Shown piece by piece: positions 16,933-26,800 of a stretch of DNA of 53,200 bases. Each line of letters opens with the position of its first letter. Position 1 is the stretch's first letter. Below the pieces are notes generated by a model. The model was not told where the DNA came from and did not search any database. It saw only the letters and a list, made by a program, of their open reading frames with translations. The position numbers and the translations under genes are program-made. Origin of the DNA: Gammaproteobacteria bacterium (GTDB lineage Bacteria; Pseudomonadota; Gammaproteobacteria; Pseudomonadales; Pseudomonadaceae); contig JAHJYA010000124.1 in the NCBI GenBank assembly GCA_018826895.1, positions 1-53,200 of the forward strand, in the 5' to 3' direction.

Positions 16933-18162
16933 TCACTTGTCCGGTGCGATGGGCAGGTCGATGCTGCCGTCGAGGAACTGGGTCGGTCCGCTCGCACTGG
17001 GGTTGATGTCGAAGTCGAATATCTCCGTCGGTAGCCACAGCGTGGCGCAGGCGTTGGGGATGTCGACAATGCCGCTGATATGCCCCTGCACCGGCGCCGA
17101 ACCGAGCAGCGCATACCCCTGGGCCGGCGAGTAGCCGAACTTGGTCAGGTAGTTGATGGCATTCAGGCAGGCCTGTTTGTAGGCGACGTTGACGTCCAGG
17201 TAGTGCTGCTGGCCGGCCTCGTCCACCGAGATGCCTTCAAAGATCAGGTAGTTCTTGTAGTTCGGGGTGATCGGGCTGGGCTTGAACACCGGGTTCTTGA
17301 TCCCGTACTTGGCCATGCCGCCCTTGATCAGCTCGACCTTCATGTGTACCCAGCCGGCCATTTCGATGGCACCGCAGAAAGTGATTTCACCGTCGCCCTG
17401 GCTGAAGTGCAGGTCGCCCACCGAGAGGCCGGCGCCGTCCACGTAGACCGGGAAGAAGATCTTCGAACCGCGCGACAAATCCTTGATATCGCAGTTGCCG
17501 CCATGTTCGCGCGGCGGCACGGTACGCGCCCCGGTGAGCGCGGCGAGGTTGCGCGCCTCGCCCTTCATTTTGCCCATGTGTGCGGTAGGCGCGATGGGCG
17601 GGTTGGCCAGCGGCGGGACGCGGGTCGGGTTGGTGTCGATCAGTTCCTGCTCGCGGCGGTTCCACTCGGCAAGCATCTTGTGGTCCGGCAGGCAGCCGAT
17701 CAGGCCGGGGTGGATCAGCCCGGCGAAGTTCACCCCCGGAATGTGCCGGCTGCTGGTGAACATGCCCTTGAAGTCCCAGATGGCCTTCTGCGCCATGGGG
17801 AAGTGGTCGGTGAGAAAACCGCCGCCGTTCTGCCGTGAGAAAAAACCGTTGAAGCCCCACTGCGACTCGGCCTTGGCGCCGATGTCGAGCAGGTCGACCA
17901 CCAGCAGGTCGCCCGGCTCGGCGCCGTGCACGCCGACAGGGCCGGAGAGGTAGTGCACGGTAGACAGATCGACATCGCGCACGTCGCTGGCATCGTCGTT
18001 GTTCTTGATCGCGCCGGCGGTCCAGTCGTAGGTTTCGAGGATGAAATCGTCACCCGGCTTGACCCAGCAGGCCATCGGAATGTCCGGGTGCCAGCGGTTG
18101 TGGATCTGCTCGTTATCGGTGGCGGCCTGGTTGAGGTCGACCTTGATCAGCGTTTCGGTCAT
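16933..18162 (-). CDS. fmdA: Formamidase / acetamidase
   Basis: 409 residues, matching the acetamidase/formamidase family (about 407 in Methylophilus FmdA). Recognisable stretches are 'NRWHPDIPMACWVKPGDDF', 'LSGPVGVHGAEPGDLLVVDLLDIG', 'FAGLIHPGLIGCLPDHKML', 'GNCDIKDLSRGSKIFFPVYV', 'DLHFSQGDGEITFCGAIEMAG' and 'LGSAPVQGHISGIVDIPNACATL'. It hydrolyses formamide (and less well acetamide) to ammonia. It is unrelated in sequence to AmiE, so the block encodes two different amidases. It starts 220 bp after urtE, and a palindrome TACGT-N6-ACGTA lies about 86 bp upstream of its ATG, suggesting its own promoter. Confidence 0.95.
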   Translation of the reverse strand: MTETLIKVDLNQAATDNEQIHNRWHPDIPMACWVKPGDDFILETYDWTAGAIKNNDDASDVRDVDLSTVHYLSGPVGVHGAEPGDLLVVDLLDIGAKAESQWGFNGFFSRQNGGGFLTDHFPMAQKAIWDFKGMFTSSRHIPGVNFAGLIHPGLIGCLPDHKMLAEWNRREQELIDTNPTRVPPLANPPIAPTAHMGKMKGEARNLAALTGARTVPPREHGGNCDIKDLSRGSKIFFPVYVDGAGLSVGDLHFSQGDGEITFCGAIEMAGWVHMKVELIKGGMAKYGIKNPVFKPSPITPNYKNYLIFEGISVDEAGQQHYLDVNVAYKQACLNAINYLTKFGYSPAQGYALLGSAPVQGHISGIVDIPNACATLWLPTEIFDFDINPSASGPTQFLDGSIDLPIAPDK

Positions 18163-18248
18163 GACAAAGCTCCTGGGACCATTGGGGGGCGTGGCGCCAC
18201 GGCGCCGGGGTACGGAGCTAGTCTTGAACGCCGCTGAGAAACCGCAAA

Positions 18249-18264
18249 TACGTTGGATGACGTA
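18249..18264. promoter_or_regulatory. Candidate operator TACGT-N6-ACGTA upstream of fmdA
   Basis: TACGTTGGATGACGTA, extended to ATACGT/ACGTAT arms at 18248-18265. It matches the site upstream of urtA (minus-strand reading TACGTCAGATGACGTA), including the GATG in the spacer. Candidate binding site for the LuxR-type regulator of this block. Confidence 0.6.
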
Positions 18265-18381
18265 TGCGCCAAGCCAGCAATGACGAGGCTTTGCAGTATT
18301 TTCGCGGGCACGCGAAAGCGGCTGGGCGTGCAGTACACGCCAGCCGCAAAGCGGGAAGTTCGAGCTAAGCCAGGCCTGCCC

Positions 18382-19071
18382 TCACACCGACAGATAACGA
18401 CTGATGGTCGCCTCGTCGACCCTGTCGCGGGTCTCCTCGACCACGAACTTGCCCTTCTCGATCACCAGGAAGCGGTCGGCGATTTCCATGGTGAACGACA
18501 GCACCTGCTCGGAGACCACGATGGTCAGATCGCGCAGGTTGCGGATCTCCTTCAGGGTGCGGGCGATGTCCTTGATGATCGACGGCTGGATGCCCTCCGT
18601 CGGTTCATCCAGCAGCAGCACCTTGGGGTTGGTCGCCAGCGCCCTGGCAATTGCCAACTGCTGTTGCTGACCGCCGGAGAGGTTGCCGCCCTTGCGCGAG
18701 CGCATCTCGTGCAACACGGGGAACAGCGCGTACAAGTCATCCGGCACCTTGCCCTTGGCGGATGCCGGCAGGCCGGTCTGGATGTTCTCCAGCACCGTCA
18801 TGCTGGGGAAGATCATCCGCCCTTGGGGCACGTAGGCGATGCCGCTCTCTACCCGCTGATGGGTTTCCAGGCTGGAGATTTCGCGACCATCCACGCTGAT
18901 CTGCCCGCCCCACTGCGGCAGCACGCCCATCAGGCTCTTGAACAGGGTGGTCTTGCCCATGCCATTGCGGCCCATCACCGCGACGATCTCGCGCTTGGCC
19001 ACATTCAGGTTGAGGTCATGGAGGATCTGGCTCTGGCCGTAGCCGGAGGCGAGGTTGCTGATCTGGAACAT
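18382..19071 (-). CDS. urtE: Urea/amide ABC transporter ATPase (UrtE-like)
   Basis: 229 residues, LivF/UrtE class. Walker A is 'GRNGMGKTTL', the signature 'LSGGQQQQLAIARAL' and Walker B 'VLLLDEPTEG'. 'YVPQGRMIFPSMTVLENIQTGL' is typical of UrtE. It is one of two ATPases powering the importer made with UrtB, UrtC and UrtD. It starts 66 bp after urtD and is the last of the five urt genes. Confidence 0.94.
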   Translation of the reverse strand: MFQISNLASGYGQSQILHDLNLNVAKREIVAVMGRNGMGKTTLFKSLMGVLPQWGGQISVDGREISSLETHQRVESGIAYVPQGRMIFPSMTVLENIQTGLPASAKGKVPDDLYALFPVLHEMRSRKGGNLSGGQQQQLAIARALATNPKVLLLDEPTEGIQPSIIKDIARTLKEIRNLRDLTIVVSEQVLSFTMEIADRFLVIEKGKFVVEETRDRVDEATISRYLSV

Positions 19072-19137
19072 GGAAAACTCCTTGTGAACGTGGCCCGGAA
19101 ACCATCCGGGCTAGCGCCGATAGGTACGTGAAGTAAC

Positions 19138-19899
19138 TCAATGCCCCAGGTACACCTCGATCACCTTCGGGTTGCTCTGCACCGCCTCCATGCTGCCCTC
19201 GGCCAGCACCTTGCCCTGGTGCAGCACAGTGACCTTGTGCGCGATGCTTTTGACGAACTCCATGTCGTGCTCGATGACCAGCACCGAGCGCCCCTGGCTG
19301 ATGCGTTTGAGCAGCTCAGCAGTCTGCGCCCGCTCGTTGACGCTCATGCCGGCCACCGGCTCGTCGAGCATCAGCAGCGCTGGGTCCTGCATCAGCAGCA
19401 TGCCGATCTCCAGCCACTGCTTTTGCCCGTGGGACAGCAGGTCGGCCTGCAGGTAGAGGTTGTCGGTGAGCATGATCTCCGCGGCGATCTGCTCGACCCG
19501 CGCCACCACCTCGGCGCTTCGCTTGAAGAACAGTGCGCCAAACACCGTGCGGCCCTTGGGGTAGGACATTTCCAGGTTCTCGAACACCGTGAGGTTTTCG
19601 TAGATCGAGGGGTTCTGGAACTTGCGCCCCACGCCGGCGCGGACGATGTCGAACTCGCGCATCTTGGTCAGCTCGCGGTTCTCGAACTGGATGCTGCCGG
19701 CGGTGGCCTTGGTCTTACCGCAGATCAAGTCGAGCACAGTGGTCTTGCCAGCACCGTTGGGGCCGATCACCACGCGCACTTCGTTGCGGTCGATATACAG
19801 GTTGAGGTCATCCACCGCCTTGAAGCCGTCGAAGGACACGCTCAGGCCTTCGATAGCCAACACCGGTTTGGGCATTTTGAAGCCGCTGGGCTGGCTCAT
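19138..19899 (-). CDS. urtD: Urea/amide ABC transporter ATPase (UrtD-like)
   Basis: 253 residues, LivG/UrtD class. Walker A is 'GPNGAGKTTVLDL' and Walker B 'LLMLDEPVAGM'. The signature region is 'LLSHGQKQWLEIGMLL', where the usual 'LSGGQ' is 'LSHGQ'. That change is a feature I associate with UrtD proteins, not damage. Its ATG overlaps the urtC stop by four bases (ATGA), so the two are translationally coupled. Confidence 0.94.
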   Translation of the reverse strand: MSQPSGFKMPKPVLAIEGLSVSFDGFKAVDDLNLYIDRNEVRVVIGPNGAGKTTVLDLICGKTKATAGSIQFENRELTKMREFDIVRAGVGRKFQNPSIYENLTVFENLEMSYPKGRTVFGALFFKRSAEVVARVEQIAAEIMLTDNLYLQADLLSHGQKQWLEIGMLLMQDPALLMLDEPVAGMSVNERAQTAELLKRISQGRSVLVIEHDMEFVKSIAHKVTVLHQGKVLAEGSMEAVQSNPKVIEVYLGH

Positions 19900-21068
19900 G
19901 GCGTGCTCTCCAGTTCACGGGGTTGGCTGCTGGCAACGGGCGATTCGGCAACCGGTGCGGGTTTGACCGGCGCAGCAGGTTGGCGCTTGAGTTTGCCCAG
20001 CCACTTGCGCCCGTGGCTCTCCCACAGGCCGGCGATGCCGTTGGGGAAGTACATGACCACGGCGATAAACAGCCCGCCCATCAGGTACAGCCACAGCTCG
20101 GGGAAGGTTTCGGAAAAGTAGGTCTTGCCGTAGTTGACCAGCAGAGCGCCGTACACCGCGCCAAGCAGCGACATACGTCCGCCGACGGCGGCGAAAATCA
20201 CCATCTCGATCGACGGCACGATGCCGACGAAGCTCGGCGACATAAAGCCCACCTGCAGCGCGAACATCGCCCCGCCGATCGCGGAAAACGCCGCTGCCAC
20301 ACAGAACACGAAGATCTTGAAACTGGCCACATCGTAACCGGAGAAACGCACCCGCTCTTCCTTGTCGCGCATGGCCATCAGCAGGCGGCCGAGCTTGGAG
20401 GCAAGGATAAAGCGGCCGATCAGGATGCAGCCGAACAGCAGGAAGGCATTGATGAAGTAGAGGATCAGCTTCGAGCTGTCATCGCGGATATCCCAGCCCA
20501 TCAGGGTTTTCAGGTCAGTGATGCCGTTGACCCCACCAGTCAGGCCCTGCTGGCCGATGATCAGCACCGTGAGAATCAGCGCAATCGCCTGGGTGACGAT
20601 GGAGAAGTACACGTCACCGACGCGACGCTTGAACATCGCCACACCGATCACCAACGCCAGAATCACCGGCACCGCAATCACCGCCAGCAGGGTGAAGCCG
20701 AAGCTGTGGAACGGCTGCCAGAGCAGCGGCAGTTCGGTGATCTGGTTCCAGTCCATAAAGTCCGGAATGCCGGGGGTGGACTGGATCTTGGTACTTTCCG
20801 GGTCGCTGGCTTCGAGCTTGAGAAACATCGCCATGCAGTAGCCGCCAAGGCCGAAGAACACGCCCTGGCCGAGGCTGAGAATGCCGCCGTAGCCCCAGCA
20901 GAGCACCAGGCCCACGGCGACAAAGGCATAGGTCAGGTACTTGCCGACCATGTTCAGGCGAAAGGCATCCAGCGCCAGCGGGAACACCACCAGGATCAAT
21001 GTGGCCAGCACCGCCAGGCCGATTGCGCCCTGCTTGCCGCCGAGAAACTTATCGAGTGTCGGGTTCAT
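19896..21068 (-). CDS. urtC: Urea/amide ABC transporter permease (UrtC-like)
   Basis: 390 residues with about ten membrane segments and the LivM-type signature region ('GLTGGVNGITDLKTLMGWDI'). The loop 'AMRDKEERVRFSGYDVASFKIFVFC' is typical of branched-chain/urea permeases and contacts the ATPases. The C-terminus is a Pro/Ala-rich tail of about 25 residues. It is the second permease of the UrtABCDE set. A REP element separates it from urtB. Confidence 0.94.
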   Translation of the reverse strand: MNPTLDKFLGGKQGAIGLAVLATLILVVFPLALDAFRLNMVGKYLTYAFVAVGLVLCWGYGGILSLGQGVFFGLGGYCMAMFLKLEASDPESTKIQSTPGIPDFMDWNQITELPLLWQPFHSFGFTLLAVIAVPVILALVIGVAMFKRRVGDVYFSIVTQAIALILTVLIIGQQGLTGGVNGITDLKTLMGWDIRDDSSKLILYFINAFLLFGCILIGRFILASKLGRLLMAMRDKEERVRFSGYDVASFKIFVFCVAAAFSAIGGAMFALQVGFMSPSFVGIVPSIEMVIFAAVGGRMSLLGAVYGALLVNYGKTYFSETFPELWLYLMGGLFIAVVMYFPNGIAGLWESHGRKWLGKLKRQPAAPVKPAPVAESPVASSQPRELESTP

Positions 21069-21104
21069 GATTTAGTGCCCTCGATGGCGGGTTGGGGTTG
21101 ATGG

Positions 21105-21168
21105 ATCGCGGCTAAAGCCCCTCCTACAGGGATTGGTATGCGCCTTGTGGGAGGGGCTTCAGCCGCGA
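21105..21168. repeat. REP-like palindrome between urtB and urtC
   Basis: TCGCGGCTAAAGCCCCTCC and its inverted copy GGAGGGGCTTCAGCCGCGA lie 26 bases apart. It sits inside the transporter operon, where such structures often set different mRNA levels for neighbouring genes. Confidence 0.85.
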
Positions 21169-21210
21169 CCCCACGCCCAGCGACAGCGCTATGTATCACT
21201 GCCCAGCCAC

Positions 21211-22128
21211 TCATTTGCGCACCTTGATCGAGAACAGCCCCTGGGGGCGCAGCATCAGAATCAGGATCACCGCAGACAGGGTGAACACCTTGGCCATCGA
21301 ACCGCTCATAAAGAACTCCATCAGCGACTGCGCCTGGGCAATGCTGAAGGCCGAGGCGATGGTGCCGAGCAGGCTCGAGGCGCCGCCGAAGACCACCACC
21401 AGGAAGGTGTCGACGATATACAGCGAGCCAGCCGTTGGCCCGGTGGAACCGATGGTGGTGAAGGCTGCACCAGCGACACCGGCGACACCGCAGCCAAGGG
21501 CGAAGGTCATGCGGTCGACCCGCTTGGTGTTGATGCCCACGGCGCGGCTCATCACCCGATTCTGCACCGTGGCGCGCACCTGCAAGCCCCAGCGCGAGCG
21601 GTAGAGCATGAGAAAGATGGTCGCGGTCAGCAGCAGGGTGAGGCCCATGACGAACAGGCCGTTACGCGGAATATCGATGGCCTCGGTGGGGTTCCACGAG
21701 CCCATCAGCCACTCCGGCAGCGTAGCGCTGACTTCCCGCGCGCCGAAGATCGAGCGGAACGCCTGCTGCATCACCAGCGACAGCCCCCAGGTGGCCAGCA
21801 GGGTGTCCAGCGGGCGCTGGTAGAGCTTGCTGATCATTGCCCACTCGACCAGCCAGCCAATCGCGCCGGCGATAAAAAACGACAGCACGATGGCGAGAAA
21901 AAAATAGTACGGGCCGAACAGCGGCGCGTATTGCTCGGTAATAACCGAGACCACGTAGGTGGTGTAGGCACCGATGGTGAGGAACTCACCGTGGGCCATA
22001 TTGATCACGCCCATCTGGCCGAAGATGATCGCCAGGCCCAGGGCCATCAGCAGCAGGACGCAGAACACGGACAAGCCGTTGAAGCCCTGCATGGCCGCGA
22101 TGGCACCAAATTCCGATAGCCATTCCAT
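21211..22128 (-). CDS. urtB: Urea/amide ABC transporter permease (UrtB-like)
   Basis: 305 residues, LivH/UrtB class, with about eight membrane segments. Typical segments are 'GLAIIFGQMGVINMAHGEFLTIGAY', 'LATWGLSLVMQQAFRSIFG' and 'VVFGGASSLLGTIASAFSIA'. It pairs with UrtC to form the membrane channel that receives substrate from the periplasmic UrtA. It lies 181 bp after urtA, with a REP element in the gap. Confidence 0.94.
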   Translation of the reverse strand: MEWLSEFGAIAAMQGFNGLSVFCVLLLMALGLAIIFGQMGVINMAHGEFLTIGAYTTYVVSVITEQYAPLFGPYYFFLAIVLSFFIAGAIGWLVEWAMISKLYQRPLDTLLATWGLSLVMQQAFRSIFGAREVSATLPEWLMGSWNPTEAIDIPRNGLFVMGLTLLLTATIFLMLYRSRWGLQVRATVQNRVMSRAVGINTKRVDRMTFALGCGVAGVAGAAFTTIGSTGPTAGSLYIVDTFLVVVFGGASSLLGTIASAFSIAQAQSLMEFFMSGSMAKVFTLSAVILILMLRPQGLFSIKVRK

Positions 22129-22184
22129 GATGAGGGTCTCCAGAAGGAAAGAGAAAGCGATGCCGGAGTTAGCCGTTGCACCCG

Positions 22185-22297
22185 TGTAGGAGCGAATTCA
22201 TTCGCGAATAAAGCGCAACGCGCCCATCCGCTCCTACACAAGCAAAACCCGCGGCTACATCAGCCCTGTAGGCGTCGGCTTACCGGCCCCTACAGGG
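22185..22297. repeat. REP-like elements 3' of urtA
   Basis: TGTAGGAGCGAATTCATTCGCGA is followed by an incomplete partner ending ccgctcctaca (22185-22239). A separate perfect nine-base hairpin CCCTGTAGG / CCTACAGGG spans 22264-22297, just beyond the urtA stop. It could stabilise the highly expressed urtA message relative to the downstream genes. Confidence 0.75.
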
Positions 22298-22309
22298 TGT
22301 TGTTCGCGC

Positions 22310-23545
22310 TTATTGGTAGCCCTTCGGAAACGGATTCGGCTCGATCAGGTCGGACTCGTAGACCACCTTGAACTGACCATCCTTCTGCACTTCACCGATG
22401 CGCGTCTTGCTCCACAGGTGATGGTTGTCGTGGACCTTGACGTAGCCTTCCGGTGCGGTAGTCAGCTCGATGCCCGGTGATGCCGCCGCCACTTTGTCGA
22501 CGTCGAAGCTGCCGGCTTTTTCCACAGCGGCTTTCCACAACCAGGGGCCGAGGTAGGCGGCCTGGGTCACGTCGCCGATCACCGAGTCCTTGCCGAACTT
22601 GGCCTTGAAGGCTTCGACGAAGGCGACGTTGTTCGGGTTATCCAGGCTCTGGAAGTACTTCATGGAGGCGTAGAAACCTTCCATGTTCTCGCCGCCAATG
22701 CCCAGCAGCTCGTCCTCGGTCACCGACAGGGTCAGCAGGGTCTGCTTGGCGCTGGTTACGCCGGCGGCTTTCATCTGCTTGTAGAAGGCCACGTTGGAGC
22801 CGCCAACCACGGCGGTGAAGACCACGTCAGGCTTCTTCAGCTTGACCTTGTTGATCAGCGAGCCGAACTGGGTGTTGCCCAGCGGGTAGTACTCTTCGCC
22901 GACCACTTCGCCACCGAGCACGTTTTCGATGTGCTTACGGGCGATCTTCATCGAGGTGCGCGGCCAGATGTAGTCCGAGCCGATCAGATAGAAGGTCTTG
23001 GCGCCCTTCTCCTTGGCGATCCAGTCGAGGCCGGCGAGGATCTGCTGGGTGGCTTCCTGGCCGGTGTAAATGACGTTTTTCGATTGCTCCAGACCTTCGT
23101 AGAAGGTCGGGTAGTAGAGCAAGCCGTTTTCCTTCTCGAACACCGGCAGCACGGCCTTGCGTGAGGCCGAGGTCCAGCAGCCAAACACCGCAGCAACCTT
23201 GTCGCCGACCAGCAGCTTCTTGGCTTTTTCGGCGAAGGTCGGCCAATCGGAGGCGCCGTCTTCCTGGATCACTTTGATCTGCCGGCCGAGGATGCCGCCG
23301 CTGGCGTTGATCTGCTCGATGGCCAAGCGTTCGGCCTGGATCGAACCGGTTTCGGAAATGGCCATGGTGCCGGTGGCCGAGTGCAGCTGGCCGACGGTCA
23401 CTTCAGTATCGGTCACGGCCAGGCCGGTGGTGTTGGCCTCATCGGCCAGGGCCATCTGGCTGAACACACTGGCCGCCAGCAGCGAGAGGGCCGCCGCGCC
23501 CAAGGCGAGCCGGCGGGGGAGAAAACGACTCGGTCGTGAATCCAT
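22310..23545 (-). CDS. urtA: Periplasmic urea/short-amide binding protein (UrtA/FmdD-like)
   Basis: 411 residues from the ATG at 23545 (MDSRPSRFLPRRL), which has GAGGAG seven bases upstream; an ATG two codons earlier is too close to that site. A signal peptide is clear (RR, then 'LALGAAALSLLAASVFSQMALADE', cut after ALA). The mature protein is a type I periplasmic binding protein of the UrtA/AmiC/FmdD group: 'VGQLHSATGTMAISE', 'INASGGILGRQIKVIQEDGASDWP' and 'YYPTFYEGLEQSKNVIYTG'. Close relatives bind urea or short amides. With formamidase next door I favour formamide, acetamide or urea. It is the first gene of urtABCDE, behind two tandem palindromic sites. Confidence 0.92.
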   Translation of the reverse strand: MDSRPSRFLPRRLALGAAALSLLAASVFSQMALADEANTTGLAVTDTEVTVGQLHSATGTMAISETGSIQAERLAIEQINASGGILGRQIKVIQEDGASDWPTFAEKAKKLLVGDKVAAVFGCWTSASRKAVLPVFEKENGLLYYPTFYEGLEQSKNVIYTGQEATQQILAGLDWIAKEKGAKTFYLIGSDYIWPRTSMKIARKHIENVLGGEVVGEEYYPLGNTQFGSLINKVKLKKPDVVFTAVVGGSNVAFYKQMKAAGVTSAKQTLLTLSVTEDELLGIGGENMEGFYASMKYFQSLDNPNNVAFVEAFKAKFGKDSVIGDVTQAAYLGPWLWKAAVEKAGSFDVDKVAAASPGIELTTAPEGYVKVHDNHHLWSKTRIGEVQKDGQFKVVYESDLIEPNPFPKGYQ

Positions 23546-23640
23546 GATCATGCTCCTCTGGGTGGTTTTCCTCCCTGGCTCGCCTTGCGGGTACCAGTTC
23601 GGTTCGCCGCCAGCATGCGTTTGCCAACCCGGCGGCGGTA

Positions 23641-23656
23641 TACGCAGGTTGACGTA
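23641..23656. promoter_or_regulatory. Candidate operator, upstream copy (TACGC-N6-ACGTA)
   Basis: TACGCAGGTTGACGTA has the same architecture as the adjacent site at 23663-23678, with one mismatch in the arms. The two are 22 bp centre to centre, two helical turns, so two dimers could bind the same face of the DNA. Confidence 0.5.
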
Positions 23657-23662
23657 ACGGCA

Positions 23663-23678
23663 TACGTCATCTGACGTA
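23663..23678. promoter_or_regulatory. Candidate operator TACGT-N6-ACGTA upstream of urtA
   Basis: TACGTCATCTGACGTA has perfect arms. It lies 118 bp upstream of the urtA ATG and 172 bp upstream of the divergent kinase gene, so one site could serve both promoters. The same palindrome precedes fmdA. Confidence 0.6.
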
Positions 23679-23849
23679 GAGCCCTGCGCGCGGTGCTGGT
23701 GCAAGCTGGCCCCCGAGCAGGACGTCAGACAGAAGTCCGCGCGCGCGTTAGCAGCATTGCGCTGCGGGGCATGGAAGTTGCACTCGCACAGCCCGTCAGG
23801 AACGCCGGGACGCGTCCACAGGCCAGCCATTTCAGCCAGGAACCCCAAC

Positions 23850-26800
23850 GTGCAACCGACCGGCACCCAGCGCATCGTCAAGATCCGCCGCGACTACAAC
23901 AGCTGGGTCGCCGACGAGACCATGGAGGACTACGCCCTGCGCTTCACCCCACGCGCGTTTCGCAAGTGGTCGGAGCTGCGCATCGCCAACACTGCCCTGG
24001 GCGCGGTGTCCTTCCTCGCCTTGGAGGCCATCGGTGGCGCCCTGGCGCTGAGTTACGGCTTCACCAACACGCTCTGGGCCGTGCTCGCGGTGGCCCTGGT
24101 GATCTTTCTCACCGGCCTGCCGATCAGCTATTACGCCGCGCGCTACGGCGTGGACATGGACCTGCTGACCCGTGGCGCCGGCTTCGGCTATATCGGCTCG
24201 ACCATCACCTCGCTGATCTACGCCAGCTTCACCTTTCTGTTCTTCGCCCTCGAAGCGGCGATCATGGCCCTGGCCCTGGAGCTGTACTTCAATATCCCGC
24301 TGGCGCTGGCCTACGTGATCTGTTCGGTAATCGTCATTCCCCTGGTGGCCTACGGCATCACCCTGATCAACCGCCTGCAGATGTGGAGCCAGCCGCTGTG
24401 GCTGTTTCTGCTGTTTCTGCCGTATATCTTCATCATCAGCAAAAACCCGGAATCCTTCAGCGACTGGACCAGCTTCGCCGGCCGCGAGGGCGAAGGCGGC
24501 ACCTTCAACCTGCTGTATTTCGGTGCGGCCTGCACCGTGGGCCTGGCGCTGGTCACGCAAATTGGCGAGCAGGTCGATTACCTGCGCTTTCTGCCGGAAA
24601 AGACCCGCCACAATCGCACCCGCTGGTGGGCCGCGCTGCTGATGGCCGGGCCGGGCTGGATCATCCCCGGCGCGCTGAAAATGCTCGCCGGCGCCTTCCT
24701 GGCCTTTCTCGCGTTGCAACATGAAATCCCCATGGAGCGCGCCGCCGAGCCGACGCAGATGTACCTGGTGGCGTTCAACTACGTGTTCAGCTCGCCCGAG
24801 TGGGCGCTGGCGGCCATGGTGCTGTTTGTCATCGTCTCGCAGATCAAGATCAACCTGACCAACGCTTACGCCGGCTCCCTGGCCTGGTCGAACTTCTTCG
24901 CCCGGGTTACCCATAGCCACCCCGGGCGTGTGGTCTGGCTGGTGTTCAACGTGGCCATTGCGTTGATGCTGATGGAGCTGGGGGTGTTCCAGGCCATCGA
25001 AGAAGTACTCGGCCTGTACGCCAATATCGCCATCGCCTGGATCGGCGCAGTGGTCGCCGACCTGGTGATCAATAAGCCACTGGGCCTGTCGCCCAAGCAC
25101 ATCGAGTTCAAGCGCGCGCACCTCTACGACATCAACCCGGTCGGCGTCGGCGCCATGCTGATCGCCTCGCTGCTGTCGATCCTCGCCCACGGCGGCCTGT
25201 TCGGCGCCCTGGCACAGGCTGCTTCGCCGGTCGTCGCCCTCGGCTCGGCCCTGCTGTGCGCCCCGCTGATCGCCTGGCTGACCGGCGGGCGCTATTACCT
25301 CGCGCGCAGCAGCGACCCGCTGTTGCTCTACCCGCTCGGGGTCACCAGCACCCTGCACTGCGGCCTGTGCAGCAACGCTTTCGAGAGTGAAGACATGGCC
25401 TTCTGCCCGGCCTACAGCACGCCGATCTGCTCACTGTGCTGCTCGCTCGACGCGCGCTGCGGCGATGCCTGCAAACCCCGCGCGCGCATCTCCGAGCAGC
25501 TCGACGACTTTATTCGCTGGCTATTCCCCAAGGTCTCCATCCCGCGCCTGCATAGCCGCCTGGCGCAATACCTGGGCCTGCTGACGGTCCTGGTGCTACT
25601 GCTGCTGGGTGCTCTGGCGCTGATCTACAGCCAGGTGTCCCAGGGCTTGGTGGCGCAGTCGGCGGAAGCCCAGGAGACGCTCTACCTGGCGTTTCTCAAG
25701 GCCTTTCTGACGCTTTCGCTATTCGCCGCGATCCTTGCCTGGTGGGTGGTGCTGACCCGCGAAAGCCGGCGCGTGGCCCAGGAGGAATCCGACCGCCAGA
25801 CCCAGCTACTGATGCAGGAGATCGAAGCCCACCGCAAAACCGACGAAGCCCTGCAAAAAGCCAAGGAAGCCAGCGAAGCCGCCAACGCGGCCAAGAGCCG
25901 CTACGTCACCGGGCTGTCCCACGAGCTGCGCACGCCGCTCAACAGCATCCTCGGCTACACCCAGATTCTGCAGCGCGATGCCGGCATGCCGGGGCAGCAC
26001 CAGGACGCTCTGGCGACTATCTTTCGCAGCGGCTCGCACCTGCTGTCGCTGATCGACGGCCTGCTCGACGTGGCCAAGATCGAAGCCGGCAAGCTGCACC
26101 TGGAGTTCAGCGAAATCCCCTTCCCAGACTTCATCCACCAGCTCGAGCGCATGTTCACCCCCCAGGCCGAAGAAAAGGGTTTGCGCTTTCGCCTGGCCAC
26201 CAGCGGGCGTATGCCGGCCGTGGTGCGCGGCGACGAGAAACGCGTGCGGCAGATATTGATCAACCTGCTGAGCAACGCGGTGCGCTTCACCGACAGCGGC
26301 GAGGTCTGCCTGCGCGTCAGCTACCTGCGCGAAACCGCCAGCTTCGAGATCGTCGACACCGGCATCGGTATCGACCCCGAGCAGATCGAGCGGATCTTCC
26401 AGCCCTTCGAGCGCGGCGACCTGATGCGCCAGGACAACGGTGTCGGCCTGGGCCTGACCATCACCCGCATGCTCACCTCGCTGATGGGTGGCGAACTCTC
26501 GGTAAACAGCGTGCAGGGCCAGGGCACGCGCTTTCAGGTGCGCCTGTTCCTCTCCGAGGTGCGTGTGCCCCAGGCGGTGGTGCACGTCGAGCACGACATC
26601 ATCGGCTACCAGGGGCCGCGCCGGCTGATTCTGGTGGTCGACGACCATCTCGAACACCGCCGGGTGCTTGCCGGCATGCTCGAACCTCTGGGTTTTCAGG
26701 TGACGCAGGCGGCCAGCGGCCAGGAAGCGATTCGCCAGGTGGCACTGCTGCACCCCGACCTGATCCTTATGGACCTGTCGATGCCGCAGATGGACGGCTG

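Noticed and set aside
18163..18381. A guanidine or other riboswitch before fmdA.
   Set aside because: I found no conserved riboswitch core or expression platform; the only clear element is the TACGT-N6-ACGTA palindrome.
23598..23615. A sigma-54-like promoter (TGGCAAACGCATGC on the minus strand) upstream of urtA.
   Set aside because: The distance between GG and GC is nine bases, not the required ten. NtrC/RpoN control of a nitrogen operon would make sense, but the match is not good enough to list.
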